NCBI RefSeq assembly: GCF_004193775.1
Contig: NC_041021.1
Coordinates: forward strand, 2,118,001-2,182,000
DNA length: 64,000 nt
Direction: 5' to 3'
Source: Glycine soja
Taxonomy: Eukaryota; Streptophyta; Magnoliopsida; Fabales; Fabaceae
Below are positions 1-12,860 of the stretch, one piece after another. The notes under the pieces were generated by a model. The model had not been told where the DNA came from. It made no database searches and saw only the letters and a list, made by a program, of their open reading frames with translations. Positions within the stretch are counted from its first letter, which is position 1. Every line of letters begins with the position of its first letter. The position numbers and the translations under genes are program-made.

Positions 1-1966
1 CAATGTTAGATATGGAGAGAATGGTCGTTTCCTGTCTTATTCAATACAGAGGAATGGGCATGTCGGTAATTGCAAAGAAAAACTTTGGAAGAGGAGAGTT
101 CTTTAATTTTTATTGTTTATTTATTTGGTACTTGAAATGCTTTCCAGTTTCCAACTAGCAGTACTGTGGCTTTCTGGAGTTTTTGGACTGTATGACTTTC
201 TTCCCTTTTTTCTCTACATTCTGTTTGCCTAAGACTTTTTTTTTCTTCTGAAAATAGCTCCTCTAAAGTGAGAAAGTATGATTATATTCACCATTGTTTT
301 GAATTAAAATATTCTGTAAACTTATTGCATTTAAAATCAATGATGGATTCATTCTCTGAGAATGTCGAGAGTCTGAGATCTCTCCCAAACCAACCCTTCA
401 CACTAGAACTGAATGTCACTAGTCTTCTTTCCCTATCTATTTATAGCCAATTGTTTCCATTCTATTAAAACTGTAACTAACAATTACTGGCTATGACTCC
501 TTCAATTAACAGAACCATTGGGCTTACCTAACAATACTCTCCCCCAATGTTATCAGACTCGGACCGGTTGTTGACTCGGTTGGGGTACTGAGTCACTGGG
601 TCACTGGGTCAGGGCTTGACTGAATGAGTAAAGTTTAATAAAATCTAAATAATTTTATAACATGCAACATTTTACACTTAAGATTTAAAGTTTAATAAAA
701 TTTAACATATTTTGAAGCATGGTTATGAATTTGTTTAAAATTTTGAACATGCATCCCCTATGGCAACATCACATCAAAATATGGCTTTTGTCCCGTACTT
801 CTTCATCTTCTATCTGTGAGACAATCTTGTGTGATGCTTGAGTTGTGCATCCACAAAAATAGGGGCTATTATGTAATGCAGGGAGTGTGTTTCGATAATT
901 CTCACTGCTGCTTTTGGGTGAGACTTCTATGTTTCGTCTGCCTGGAAAATTGCACATTGTTTACATTCAAGCTGCTGGTTCTTTGCTCTCCAAACCTTCA
1001 TCTTTTCTGTTTTCTTGCACTCAAGAAATTTACCCAAGATTCAAATTCTTCATCCCAAATTGCTATCAATGAATCTTATGTGTATCGAGGTTGGAACTGC
1101 TTGAGGACTTCCTTCCCAAAGTTGCGCCAAGTCACATTTTGAGTGCACCCATTGTCTCCAGCTGGTCATTTGGCCACAGTTTGGAGAGCCTTAAGAGTTA
1201 AGACCGAGAACACCCCCAGACAATTAGTAATCTCCACATTACAATACTCAAAAGGAATATTATTTTCAACCATATAGGCTGTATAATTTTCATCCACATG
1301 GCCGAATGACCCTTAAGCCCCTTAAAATCTCAAGCCCTGTCATTGAAAAGATGTAGTGAAATATGCAAGTTTGCTACTTTCGTTCTGGTGGATGCCATAT
1401 CATAGAGGTTTTATGGCATGGATCCATTTTGTCAAACCGTTTTTAGAAATGGAGCTGGAGCATGAGTGACAATATCCTAGCTTTTATGAGTTATTTATTT
1501 GTTTGAACATTTACAGCTGACTTCTTTCCTTGTCATTTTTGTAGCTGCAGTGCTAGAGCAAAGGAATGGTTCTGCTGCTGGAATTGATTCTACCGTTGGA
1601 GAATCCTCTCCTACTGTGCCAATTAAAGAAAAGCTTGAAGAGAGCTTTGAGCCTTTTTGCTTGAATATCCCACTTGCTCAAGTTGAAGATGAACCCTCTC
1701 AAAGAGTCAACCCATCAATAAGGCCCTGTGAGTTTCATATAAAAAGTGAGATTGAAATAGCTCCAAATGTAGAACACCAGTTCATACCAAGCTATGCGGG
1801 CAAGTCTCCAGCACGTCAAAGCTACCTGAAAGAAGACATGGAGCTGAAAAGTTTAGCTGAACTTAGGAATGGCCCTGATGAAGATAATTTTGTTTCGTTG
1901 CATTTAGGAGAGCCGGAAATGAAGAGAAGAAAGCTTTCAAATTCCTCTTTTTGCATCAAAGAATAA
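1..1966 (+). CDS. 3' exons of an unidentified plus-strand protein gene (partial)
   Basis: The last exon is best placed at 1545-1966, after a T-rich tract and a TAG acceptor, and ends at TAA 1964-1966. It encodes about 140 residues of low-complexity, acidic, Ser/Pro-rich sequence. Near the C-terminus is the segment FVSLHLGEPEMKRRKLSN, whose basic KRRK patch could be a nuclear localisation signal. Bases 2-65 stay open in a frame that leaves phase 1 at a GTAATT donor (66-71). That is the phase the last exon needs, so 1-65 may be the previous exon and 66-1544 an intron. Similar tails occur in plant PHD-finger nuclear proteins, but that link is a weak impression. Function unknown. The 5' part of the gene is outside the window. 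Confidence 0.5.
552..640. repeat. Short tandem repeat with ACTCGG / CACTGGGT words, probably an intronic transposon remnant
   Basis: The words GACTCGG and TCACTGGG recur in direct order inside the presumed intron 66-1544. The stretch is far more GC-rich than its surroundings. I could not define its ends. The rest of this intron (66-1544) holds short open frames with no family match. Confidence 0.4.
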
Positions 1967-3959
1967 AACTAGTAGGTTTAAATATGAAGCATATATACTC
2001 AATGAAGCGACTGTCTCATTTGCATGGCTGTTCTCTATGCTATAGAAACGCAAGGCCTTTAGCATGTGGTGCCTCGTATGGGAGGAGCTTCAAAAGCAAA
2101 GCACAAACAAGGTTCACTTCTGGATGATATTCTTATTCTTTACTTTTCTTTTTTCAATCTTGTTTCGGCAAAGTGATGATATTAGTCACTTGTGGGTTAT
2201 ATAATATTTTATAGAGGACATTTAGCTTGCACTGTGTTGAATGGTTTATACCACTTTTGTAGACATTTGTATTATAAGCACTCCCTGAAGGAAGAGCAGC
2301 TATTGTAAGTTATCAGAATGTGAAATATATCGATGTTAAGCAGCTTCGGTCTATTCAGTATCCATGTTTTATACTTATTCAGTACTGCCTTAAATTTTTA
2401 TCCTTTTAGTTGATTTTTTTAATGTAAAAGGCATTTTAATTTCTAGCCTTAGATGGAATTCCTAGATGTTTTTTTATGTTGGAACTGTAAAGGATGAGTT
2501 AAATTTCTTTTGTTGACATTTTGTGGTCACTAATTTTCTTTCATAGACGTAGTTGAGAATACCAGACAATGGCTTCTATGGTAGCTCAGTCTTTTTTAAT
2601 TTGAGCTTGACAAAAGAACTTTGCATTAGGTTTCAAAAAATATTGACAATGTCAGGAGAAGCCTCCAACTTCTTTTAGATCACAGGTTTAACCGTTGATA
2701 AAATCTTCAGGCAGGACCTGTTCAGGTGAAACCCATTCCTTATAAAGAACAGATGAAAACTCCATAAATAGTTGAATGCATAAACTATTGACTCTAGAGC
2801 ACCACCTGCATTAACAAGAATCTGCCGTGCAAATGCATTTATTATATCCTTGGTGTCTGTTTTTTTTTTATCCGTGAGAATTGAAGAAAATATCATGAGG
2901 TTTATAACAATTTACGTATCTTTATTTAATCAATTGAGTTAGGTCTTATTAACTATTTTTGGTGTCTGTATGTCAAAAGTGATCATCACTTAGCTGTTTT
3001 ATTCTTGACCATTTATGATATATTTTAATGGTCAATAATTAATAATTCAATATCTATTTTTCTCACACGAGTATAAAAAAATCTAAATCACCGAATATGC
3101 TCCTATATAATGATGTATATAGTGAGAGGATCTTTATGTGAGTCTAAGGGAAAAAAATATTAACTGTTACATCTTATTATGAAATAATTGTTATGATTAA
3201 AACATATAAAGTTATGTGAATTCTTTTAAGAAATCATCTAATTTATTAAGTGTTCATGTAACATTAAAACCTAATTATTTATGCATAATTTAGATTTACT
3301 TTTTTTAACTCTCATATCAAAATGGTGGGAGGATTGAATAGTTTGCTCAAGAATACAAGTTCAACCGTTAATAGAATAATAAGAAGTTATACTCTTGTGC
3401 GGCAGTTGTCAAAACAATATGTAATTTTACAATTCATGTCAGAAGAAAAACTAATATAAAATAGATTTTTTATAATTAATCTCCATGGAAGATTTCTATA
3501 TTTACCAACATTCAGAAATCTTTCTTTATACTGTGGAAGGTTTCTAAATGTAGGTGAATGAAACCAACAAATCTTTTGGTTTAATTTCAAAAAGTCAAAA
3601 TGGCGGTGCTTTACTATATATTAGACTGAAGAAGATACGCTAACGCAAATACAATAGTATTATTCAATTGTTACTAGTTTACTGAAATAATGTATAATCT
3701 TATAAGGCATTTTAGAAGAGCAACTAATATCGAAGATATATATTTTATAAATCTTCGTGGAAGGTTTCTATATACTTGTGAATATAAAACTAACAAATCC
3801 ATTGGTTTATTTCAAAAAGTCAAAAAATGAGGGTTTTTTTTATTTTATATATAGTATTAAATTAAACTGAAGAAGATAAGCTGTTGCTGTTTCCACTGTT
3901 AGTATATTAATCTTACAAAATTGCCGGTGAATCCAAAACGCGAATACATTTCACTTCAT
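1967..3959. other. 3' flank and AT-rich intergenic DNA, one possible minus-strand exon fragment
   Basis: The first few hundred bases are probably 3' UTR of the upstream gene. At 2675-2896 the minus strand holds a 73-codon open stretch with exon-like composition, preceded by a purine-rich run and a CAG acceptor near 2868. It contains DIINAFARQILVNAGG in one frame and EFSSVLYKEWVSPEQVLPED in another. It may be a decayed exon from an unrecognised gene. Nothing else coding is visible. Confidence 0.3.
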
Positions 3960-4238
3960 GTGTGTTTGAATAAACATTGAAAAAATTGATTTTAAATAAA
4001 ATTAATTTTGATTAAATTTAATTTTGAAATTATATGATTTATGTTTGAATGTTTTATTATAAAATAAGTTATGAATAAAATTCAGTATAAATTTTTGAAT
4101 CTAACGCATAAATTACCTAAAATTACTTCAACTTAGCATCAATTCTGATTTTTTCTCTAATGTGAAATTAAATATATGAAAATATATTTAAAATTAATTT
4201 TAAATCAAGAATTAATTTTGCTAAACCAAACACACAAG
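3960..4238. mobile_element. MITE, hAT-like, with 7-bp target duplication
   Basis: Inverted ends GTGTGTTTG (left) and CTAAACCAAACACAC (right) enclose about 280 bp of AT-rich sequence that is itself partly palindromic (TTTTAAAT..AATTAATTTT arms). The 7-mer ACTTCAT lies directly outside both ends (3953-3959 and 4239-4245), as in hAT-type insertions. There is no coding capacity. Confidence 0.6.
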
Positions 4239-4672
4239 ACTTCATTTGAGAGACTGAGAAAACATTTTATACTTATTATTATTTGCATCATCAAACTTAA
4301 TTGCATTATTTTATTTATGTAGGGTCATAAATTATATATAAAGCTTCATCCATAATCATATATAGTAGCCTTTCTTCTCGGTTCTCATGTAGAGTGTTTA
4401 AAAAAAAATTGGTTCGGATTAGATTATAATCAAATTTAAACTGGATTGATTTTTTTTCTTGAATTAGTTCAAGAGAAAATAAATGTATTATTTTATAAAA
4501 TTAATTTAATTTTCTAGAAAATTAGTTCGATTAACCAAACTAATTTTTATTAGAAAAAAATAATTCAAAAATTAGTTTGAAAATGAATACGAGTTAAAAA
4601 TTAATTCAACAAAAACAGTTGAAAATCAATTAGATTTTTTTACTGAATTAATTTTCACACACCTGTATTCTC
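4239..4672. other. AT-rich DNA upstream of the TIR-NBS pseudogene
   Basis: Contains several palindromic AATTAGTTY..RAACTAATT words around 4440-4660 but no frame or promoter element I can defend. Confidence 0.3.
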
Positions 4673-5618
4673 ATGGCTTTGCGATCAAGTTCAGATGCAT
4701 TCACCAACGATGTGTTCCTCAGCTTTAGAGGCTCAGACACCCGCCTTGGTTTTTTTGGTAATCTCTACAAAGCTCTTAGTGACAGGGGAATCCACACTTT
4801 CATTGATCATGAGAAGCTTAAAAGAGGAGAGGAGATAACACCAACACTTGTGAACGCAATTCAAGAGTCCAAGATTACCATCATTGTGCATTTGTGCTCT
4901 CTATAAACTATGCTTCTTCCTCATTTTGCTTAGATGAACTTGCAACCTATCCTTGACAGTGTCAATGGGAAAAAAGGACTGTTGGTTTTGCCGGGTTTTC
5001 ATAACATGGATCCTTCAGATGTTCGACGCTGGAAAGGCAGTTATGGAGAAGCATTGGCTAAGCATAAGGAAAGGTTCAAGTTCAACCATAACATGGAGAA
5101 GTTGCAACAATAGAAGATGGGTCTGTATCAAGTAGCTAACTTGTCTGGCTATCATTTCAAAGATGGGTACCTAACCTTACCAATCTTTTTTACTTTATTG
5201 TTTTAGTTGGATTAAGTTATACAGATCTAATAATTTGACGTTAAAATTTAAAGAGAAAAGAAAAGTTTGTTAACCTTGATAGACCACATATATTCTTTAT
5301 TGAAGTCAATTCTGTTGGACCGGGATTGAACTACTAGTCTACTATTGATAGAAGGCTTTTAGTTTAACTTTATTGATTTTTTTTTTTTGAAACAGAGCTG
5401 GATACGAATATGAGTTTATTGGGAAGATTGTTGAGAGGGTTTCCAGCAAGATTAATCATGCTACTTTATATGTTGCAGATCACCCGGTTGGACTGGAGTC
5501 ACAAGTGCTAGAAGTAAGGAAGCTTTTGGATGATAGGTCTGATGATGGTGTCCAGATGATAGGGATCCATAGAATGGGTGGGGTAGGAAAATTAACACTT
5601 GCTCGAGTTTTTTTATAA
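4673..5618 (+). pseudogene. TIR-NBS-(LRR) disease resistance gene, truncated pseudogene
   Basis: Exon 1 (4673-5166) opens with a clear TIR domain: NDVFLSFRGSDTR, then FIDHEKLKRGEEI. Two insertions follow: an 8-bp unit near 4892 that nearly repeats its neighbour (CATTTGTG), and one extra T near 4944. Together they restore the frame, and the TIR sequence resumes (MDPSDVRRWKGSYGEALAKH). An in-frame TAG at 5113-5115 stands where the family has Trp. Exon 2 (5396-5618), after an ACAG acceptor, carries EFIGKIVERVSSKI and a P-loop-like GIHRMGGVGKLTLA, in which the usual GKT is GKL, then stops. The rest of the NB-ARC and all LRRs are missing. Intact TNL proteins are cytosolic immune receptors with NADase TIR domains; this copy cannot make one. 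Confidence 0.92.
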
Positions 5619-5639
5619 CAGTGGTCTCTCTGATTATTC

Positions 5640-5912
5640 AGTTTATAAGTTTTAAAACCTAAAAATCTTATTTGCATGGTACCACAACATTGTCAGGGAA
5701 AAGAGTTTATTCAAATTTTGTCATTGTTTTGTTACACTTTAACTCAAAGCATTAAGATTCAGGTTTATGTTTTTTTTTTTTTTTTTTAACTGATACTCAT
5801 CTTTTCAAATTCTAATCAAGATGAAATTTTACCTTCACACTTGTACTTCTTCAACACTTTTAAAACCTAAAAATCTGATGTGCATGTTACCCAACATTTG
5901 TCAGGAGTTTAT
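5640..5912 (+). repeat. Diverged direct repeat (about 60 bp, 208 bp apart)
   Basis: The stretch TTTTAAAACCTAAAAATCT followed by ACAACATTGTCAGG at 5650-5698 recurs with changes at 5858-5910. It lies just downstream of the broken NBS exon and probably marks a local duplication within a former intron. Confidence 0.5.
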
Positions 5913-6964
5913 TACCTCATACACTTTACCTGGCAATGAACACATTCTATCGATTTTGACCAGGAATGGAGGTGGTGTAGGAAGTCAATTTATTTTAGCT
6001 TGCTAATGATGTTTAAATTTATGTGATTTCATGTTATTTGTGTAAAACATTATCCTATTTACACTTCTAATTGATGATGTTGACTAATTGGTATTCTTTA
6101 TTCAAGGATCTCATAGGTAAATCTGAGAACAAAAAATATAAACTGTTGACTATTTGTTGTCTGACATTGGTGTGTACGATAAAGGTCAAAGCATTCAAGC
6201 CTAATCATTTATGGTTAGTGTGTGTTACCTTATAATCTTATGTCTTTCATAATGATTTTGTTACTGGCCACTTTTTTTCTTTCTTTTTCAGCCAGATGAT
6301 TAGGTAGCCAAAAATGCAAATTCTATCGGGAAGATGGAATTATCCAGATTTTCTCTTGGCTTTTATTATCCAGATTATCGTAAAAATTTTTATAACAAAA
6401 AGTGGATCTTTGAAATGTGAGTTCAGTCTGCAGGAGGTAAAAGAATAGAATATGTTTATTTTTTTTAACTAATAGTTAAATGTTATAAATATTTTATTGA
6501 AATTGAGAATATTTGAAATTAAATAATTAAATTCATATTAACTAACTTTTATTGTTTAAAAATTATTAAAAATATTTTTCCTTGAAAATTATTTAATCAG
6601 ATAAAATTTAACATAAATTAACGTAAATATAATATTATATAGACTTTAAATCATTTAAGTATGTGATGTTAAATATATATTTTTCATTCATTCACTTAAT
6701 TCTGTTTTGATATTTTTTTACAGTATGTTAAATTAATAATCTCTATAAAAGTGATTATAATGAAATAATCTATCTTGTATAAAAAATAATTTTATTATTA
6801 TTACTTTCATTTGAGTTTTGTTATGTATTTTATTTGTTTGTACAAACTCCTTTACTTTTAGGAGACAAATATTTTGAAAATTAACTTATGGACATTTGAA
6901 TCGATTTTTTTTTTCCAATAATATAAGAAATTAATATAGTTCTTAATATAAATTTTTCATACTC
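5913..6964. other. AT-rich intergenic DNA
   Basis: No open frame longer than about 60 codons with any family signal, and no RNA gene. Probably decayed sequence 3' of the resistance pseudogene. Confidence 0.3.
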
Positions 6965-6965
6965 C

Positions 6966-7856
6966 TTGAAGTTTGTACAAAATTTATCATGGCCATACAA
7001 AATTCATCATGATCATATTAAATCTACCATGATTGTGATAAAAAACTTAAAGTTGATTTTCAATCTTGATAATTTTTTTTCTTGTATATGGTCAAGGACA
7101 AAACTTAAAGTTGTCGAATATTTTCTGTTGTCCAATGAGTATAAAAATGAAATAATAGATTTTATCAATTAAAAATATATAATCCTATGCAGGAAGCATG
7201 CCATCTATTAAACGAGCGTTCTAAAAATTGCAACATTTTTAATTTCATCTTATAAGACAGTAAAAATATCTAACATGTCAAATTACCGTAAGTTCTTTTC
7301 ACGAGCTCACCAACGCATGAATGCGACGGTCCAGTTTGGCTGTGAGGATTGACGAGCGTTTGAAACCAATAACTTTATAAATCTCCGACGAATATTGCTT
7401 TCCAATAACATGTCTTTTTAAGGCCAATTTGTTAATGCATTACATGATTTTTTTTCCGACTTTGACTTCATAAATATAATTGGCGTTCACAACCAAAAGT
7501 GAATTTATCACATCATTTAGCAGTCTCAAAGATGTAAAATCACAGAACAAGATTTCTTTTTTATGTTTTCTCTAACAAGATGGTGTTAGTTTATGTAAGA
7601 CAGGTTCTTAAGAGGGTTTTATGCGGACAAGAGACAAAAAAAATCATGTATTTTTGGAATTATTAAAGGAACTGTTAAGAAGAACATGATCGTTGTAGAT
7701 TTTGTACGGTTGTGATAAAGCCACAGACAAGAAGCCAAGATTGAAAATCATCATCAATTTTCTGAGCAGGGCTGTGGTGGATTTTGTACTGTGATAGATT
7801 TTATATAGACCACAAGAGTATTTAAACAAATCACGTGATGTTCGTCGGAAATCTAT
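6966..7856. mobile_element. Possible degenerate transposon with inverted end-like segments
   Basis: The words TACAAAATTCATCATGATC and GATTTTCAATCTTG on the plus strand (6990-7080) recur on the minus strand at 7680-7800 (TACAAAATCCACCAC, GATTTTCAATCTTGG). A further inverted pair, CCGACGAA, lies at 7388 and 7844. The arrangement resembles long diverged terminal inverted repeats around about 0.8 kb. No target duplication was found. Confidence 0.35.
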
Positions 7857-8238
7857 TTGTTGAAGAAGATGAATCTTTGACTTGCTCCTTCAAGCTAAAG
7901 GAGGTAATTGCATATCAAGAGTTGAGTTTAATAGTTTTTTTTTCTAACAAATTATGGTTCTAGTTACTTTTTTTTGTCTCTTAGATAACCATTTTGCTTG
8001 AGTATGAATCCTTTGGTTGTGTTTAATTTTTTTATATATTAATGTTGTTATTTGGTATTTTTAGGTAGAAATGGAATGTTTGAGAGAGATGCTAAAAGTT
8101 GCAGTACATGCATGGTGCCCTGAGATTCGATCCATGAGAGTTGGTGTTGCTGCAAGAGTTAATGAAGAAAATGTTGACCTATTGAACTTGCTACCGGTCT
8201 GGTGGTCACAGATGTCTTATAGATCGAAATGCATATAA
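7838..8238 (+). CDS. Possible two-exon gene fragment of unknown function (79 aa)
   Basis: An ATG at 7838 opens 22 codons ending in GAG with a GTAATT donor at 7904. After a T-rich stretch and a TTTTTAG acceptor (8064), 8065-8238 continues in phase as a 58-codon exon containing EMECLREMLKVAVHAWCPEI and ending in TAA. Phases agree, the splice sites are reasonable, and the composition is less AT-biased than the flanks. I recognise no family. It may be a captured or decayed gene piece. Confidence 0.3.
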
Positions 8239-9055
8239 AATTGTAGTGAGTTCTATACGATTTTTGATGGGTGGTCATGGTTCTGTCAATGTATATAAAA
8301 TTGTCTTGTTGCATGTAGTATGGGTAGGTAATATTCTGATATGAATAATATTCTGATGTAATAATAGGAAAAATAGAGACAAATTGGCATTAACATGTGG
8401 TTTGGAAAATACTATAAAACTGTTTATGGATTAAATTGTTGAAAGTCAAAACAATAAATAGCTTTTGATTTTTTTTTTCAATTTTTAATTACCATGTTTT
8501 TTTAGTTCCAAAGTCTCAATAAAGCTTATAAGCCATTTTCACTATGAGTTTATGATAACATTTATCAATCCAAAAGAACGCTGAAACTCAATTTATATAC
8601 AAAGCAATTGAATACTTATCACCCCACCCATCGAAGAGAATGAATACAAAAATGTTGAGGTTCCATCCAATCATTTAACTGCTTCAAGGAGAACCAAAAC
8701 TAGCTAGGGAGAAACCATAGAAGTTTTTTTTTCCAAAGAATTTGATTCCTTCCAAACAATCGAGGAGTATACTTTAGAAAGTAAAATATAAAGTTAAAAT
8801 ATATAATCAGTTAAAAAATTAACAGTCGAAATTATGATAAATACATGCACACACATATATAACAAATTATATAATTGTATAAATTAGGTTATAATAAGAT
8901 ACATGCATATATAAAACAAATCATAAATATAATTGTGTATACATTTATCTTATGAATTTAGTGGTAAAATGTTTAAATTTTTTACATACTATGATAGAAA
9001 AAGTCAACAAACTTATTATATATTTATTTGTAAATGAATAATAAATATAAATCAG

Positions 9056-9094
<39 letters not shown>

Positions 9095-10840
9095 TTTGTA
9101 AATTTGTTTTATATCATTATTACATAACTTAATTTTTCTTATTTTTCAATTAATAGACATAATTACAGACTTAATCCTCTAAACATCACATTTGCTTTAG
9201 AGTAGCAATTCTTAAAAATACTCGAAAATTAGTATAATAGTCTCTCAAACAGTCGATGGAAAACCAGTAAATTTGAAGGCATGGCACATGACAAGACACA
9301 AGCAAATATGGGACAAATTAAATATGAAAAAAATAAGAGACCCTAAATTAGTGGAACTCAAACTTTTAGCTTCTTTCTAGTTTTTCTTCTAATTTTAAAA
9401 TTTTTAGCCCAGACCCAAAAAATTTCTGATGAGAAAAGTGCCATAATAAATTCAGAAAGCTCAAATAATGCAAAGTACTTCCTTTTCGAGTATTTATTTA
9501 AAAAATAAGTTAATTTCAGTGTTATTTTAATTAAAAATAAATATTTTTTTTCTAAACCATCATTCATTGGATCATAACTTTGATATCAAACATAAAAATA
9601 ATCTTTGATCTTATTAAGTAAAAATATTTTTATGAAAATCTTATTATATAAAACATAAGTAATTAAGATTTGTTTATATTTGAGATATAAAACAAGATAT
9701 TTTTGTTACTTACATTCAGGACCGGAAGAAATGCATATAAATTCAAATTAAAACTTTATTTACCTATAAATTTTTATAAAACTTATCAAACAAAAAATTT
9801 AATATTTTAAAAATTTAATTTATGTCATGATCATTTTTATTACAATTGTCATGATCGTCACAACAATTATCATCATGATCCTGATGTTGTTGTCACCATT
9901 GTAACATAAGTTTAAAAAAAATCAGTAAAAAAATATAAATTAAAATTTTAAAATATTTGATTTGCTATATAGTAATTTTCTTTAAAGATTTTATGGTTAA
10001 ATAAAATTTGAATTTGAATTTAAAATATTTTATTGTTGATCTTTCATTTTAATTTAACATTTAAGATAAATCATTATCATTTTCACATAAGATAATTATT
10101 CTTATATGTGTGTGTGATTTATCAGAAACTAAGATTCAGGTTAAAGTATACACGAATTTAGCTTTTTAGAAGCAAATGAGCGTGGATAAGTATGTGTTTG
10201 TGACCAATCTGCACTATGAATTGATCTTGAGATATTTTTACATTATTTAGTTAAACTAAAGAAACCCAAATGATGTTTATATTATTTTACAAGAAAATAT
10301 AAACCACATTTAGATTCACTTGTGAGTTTTATTTTTTTTTCTTTTATGTATAACAACAACAAGGATCAAATTTAAGTTTTTGTGCTTCTATTCTAACCTT
10401 TCACCACTATCCTGACCCTAATGCGTTAATTAACTTGTAAGTTAACACAGCTGATAATCATAATCAGCCTTGTACTGTTAAACATTATCTATTTATCAAC
10501 CCATTTCACGGATTTCTCCTTTGTCATCCCAAAATAAAAAAGCAACAATCTACAACAACTGTGTATATTAATTTAATAGGAGACATCACAGGCATTCTAA
10601 GAATTAATCCATGTCAAACAAAGAATTTCCAAGCAGCTGGATGAAAGGCACGCATAGCAACACCAATAAATTAGTTGAATTTAAAATTTTATCAAATGCA
10701 ATCTTAGGGCATGGTGAATCGCAATCAAAAACTTAATTAGCTCTAAACACAAGTGAAAGTATACAAAATTTATTTTTCCTTTTGATTTTAAGGCATTCCT
10801 TCAAATATATCCCTCAGTTAAACACAACCTAACACACCAG

Positions 10841-10925
<85 letters not shown>

Positions 10926-12478
10926 TGAATTTGAGTATCATATATGGAGGACTAGCTACTTACTTGAAGAGGCTACCATGTAGAATTGCCATCAATATTT
11001 CAAATAAAATCTTAAGCTGTTTAATTCACAAAAGGTAGAGAGAATATTTGTTCACATTAGTCATATATAGCCAGTTTTGAATAAACAGACTTGAACTGCA
11101 TCACATGATATGTTGCTGCCATGTCTTAATTGCAGTAATTCCATTATTTGGAAACTTTAAAAAATTATTTGATACCGCATGTAACACTGTATACAATTAT
11201 ATTTATCTTTTATGTGCATACATATCTCAAAAATATATACTCCCAAATCAAAATGGACAACATTTTGTTGTCTTTTTTAATGTTCACACTTCACAACATT
11301 TTCTCAGTTGCAACTACTGCTAGGACTGAGCATGAGGTCATGTTTTCGGACCATTATGGTAGCAATTGATATCAACTTTGTAACAGTCACAATATATAAT
11401 TGCAACTGATCTAAAACCATATGTATATGATATGAAACTAATATCGATTGAGAAATCATGTAATTATATACAAGTGATTAATATGCTGAAATTAAGTTGA
11501 ATCGTTTAAATATTATTTTAATTTAATTTTTTATGAAAATATTTTTTATTATACTTTACTTATTTTTCAACTAAACTTTGAATTAATTAAAGATGTATAT
11601 TTCCCCTAGTGTAAGGTTAAGGAAAAAAAAAATCTACCTAGATGAGCACAGATCAACCTAAACAAAATTTACGGCAAAAAAAAAAAGAGAAGAAAAATGC
11701 AAAATAGTACTCCATTCAATTGCCTACGTAGGTGTATACACTAGACCATTTTCAGTCGGTGGATCTTTATCTATCATATGAATATAATCCAAAATAGCTT
11801 TTCTAGCTAGCAGATGCTGAATTAATAGAATGAACATACATATTCCAGAAGGCTTAGGTAGATTGGACCACACATACAGTTGTCTACACAGGAAAATAAC
11901 AATTTAAACCGCTTCCATTAATTTGTCTCTGTACTCGTATCAGAAAGCGCATCCCCAAAAAAAGTTAGAGATCAAGGTAGTTGAGATTATGAGACAAATG
12001 AGTACGACTAGAAACAAATATACGTGAACGATTATTTCTGTTAGATAGATCACTTTCATGTTGTAGAACCACACATATATACACAGATAGTATTGTGTAG
12101 TAATTATTAACCATAATATGTTAAATTCATGCAGATCATGAATTATTCACTAGCTATATATATAAGTTCATATTTTGTCTTATATATGGCCATATATTCT
12201 TCCATCTTTTTTGCTTTTGGTAATTTATATACAGACAACATTTTCTTTCGTTATTAACAAATATGTCAATTGACATGTGCCTAATAATTAATACTGGGAA
12301 GAGAATATAAACTAAGAAGGCATGTGCCTATACAAAGATACAGTTGAAATTAAAAGAAATAAACAATACAGAAAAGAAATTAAATGAGATTGAAAGTGTC
12401 AAGTATGTGAAAGCCTGGTACCTGAAATTGAAATTGTAGCATGAACAGTACCAGAATTCATCACTTGAGAAACTAATC
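8239..12478. other. Long AT-rich intergenic region with microsatellites
   Basis: Contains (TA)n tracts at 9057-9091 and 10845-10919, the latter running into CACACAC. Short frames between 9358 and 11369 have no family signal. No tRNA, snRNA or further miRNA stem was noticed. Part of it lies downstream of the MIR167 stem. Confidence 0.35.
10845..10919. repeat. (TA)n microsatellite, about 75 bp
   Basis: Uninterrupted TA dinucleotides, then ACACACAC. Likely length-polymorphic. Confidence 0.95.
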
Positions 12479-12860
12479 TGTTGGTTATTGAGTGATTGAA
12501 GCTGCAAGATGACCTGATGGAAACCCCATCTTATGATAACCAAATTGCCCTTTGGTAGGTTTCCTTTAATTAAGGATTAATTCTTGGCTCAAAAACTTAA
12601 AAACGAAAACTTTTTCTTAAAAAAAGAAGAATAAAAAGAAGGTAAACTTAACACATGTTTTACAAAATTCCATCACTTTTTTCACCATTAATGATACATA
12701 CTGGGAACCTTGAATTCGAAAAAAAAAACTGAATAGATGGATTTTTCACCATTATTTTCTCTAGTGAGTAGTTTTTTAAAATTAGGCATGAGATGAGAAA
12801 AAAAGAGTGTGGTGGTTTACCAGATCATGCTGGCAGCTTCAACCTCTCAAACCAACATGT
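12479..12860 (-). ncRNA. MIR167: MIR167 microRNA precursor (long-loop hairpin)
   Basis: On the minus strand 12841-12821 reads as mature miR167: it begins TGAAGCTGCCAGCATGATCT and then G, with a further G at 12820, as in the 22-nt variants. The pairing arm lies at about 12517-12495, where the plus strand reads TGAAGCTGCAAGATGACCTG. Outside the duplex the arms continue to pair: TGTTGGTTTGAG on one side matches TGTTGGTTATTGAG on the other. The stem is therefore well over 30 bp and closes a loop of about 300 nt, longer than most plant precursors but known for some MIR167 members. miR167 guides cleavage of ARF6/ARF8 auxin-response factor mRNAs. The promoter should lie above 12860; the TATATGG at about 13030 (minus) is only a possible TATA box. 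Confidence 0.9.

Noticed and set aside
816..1142. 108-codon plus-strand frame
   Set aside because: Cys/Phe-rich composition, no family signal, lies in the likely intron of the first gene.
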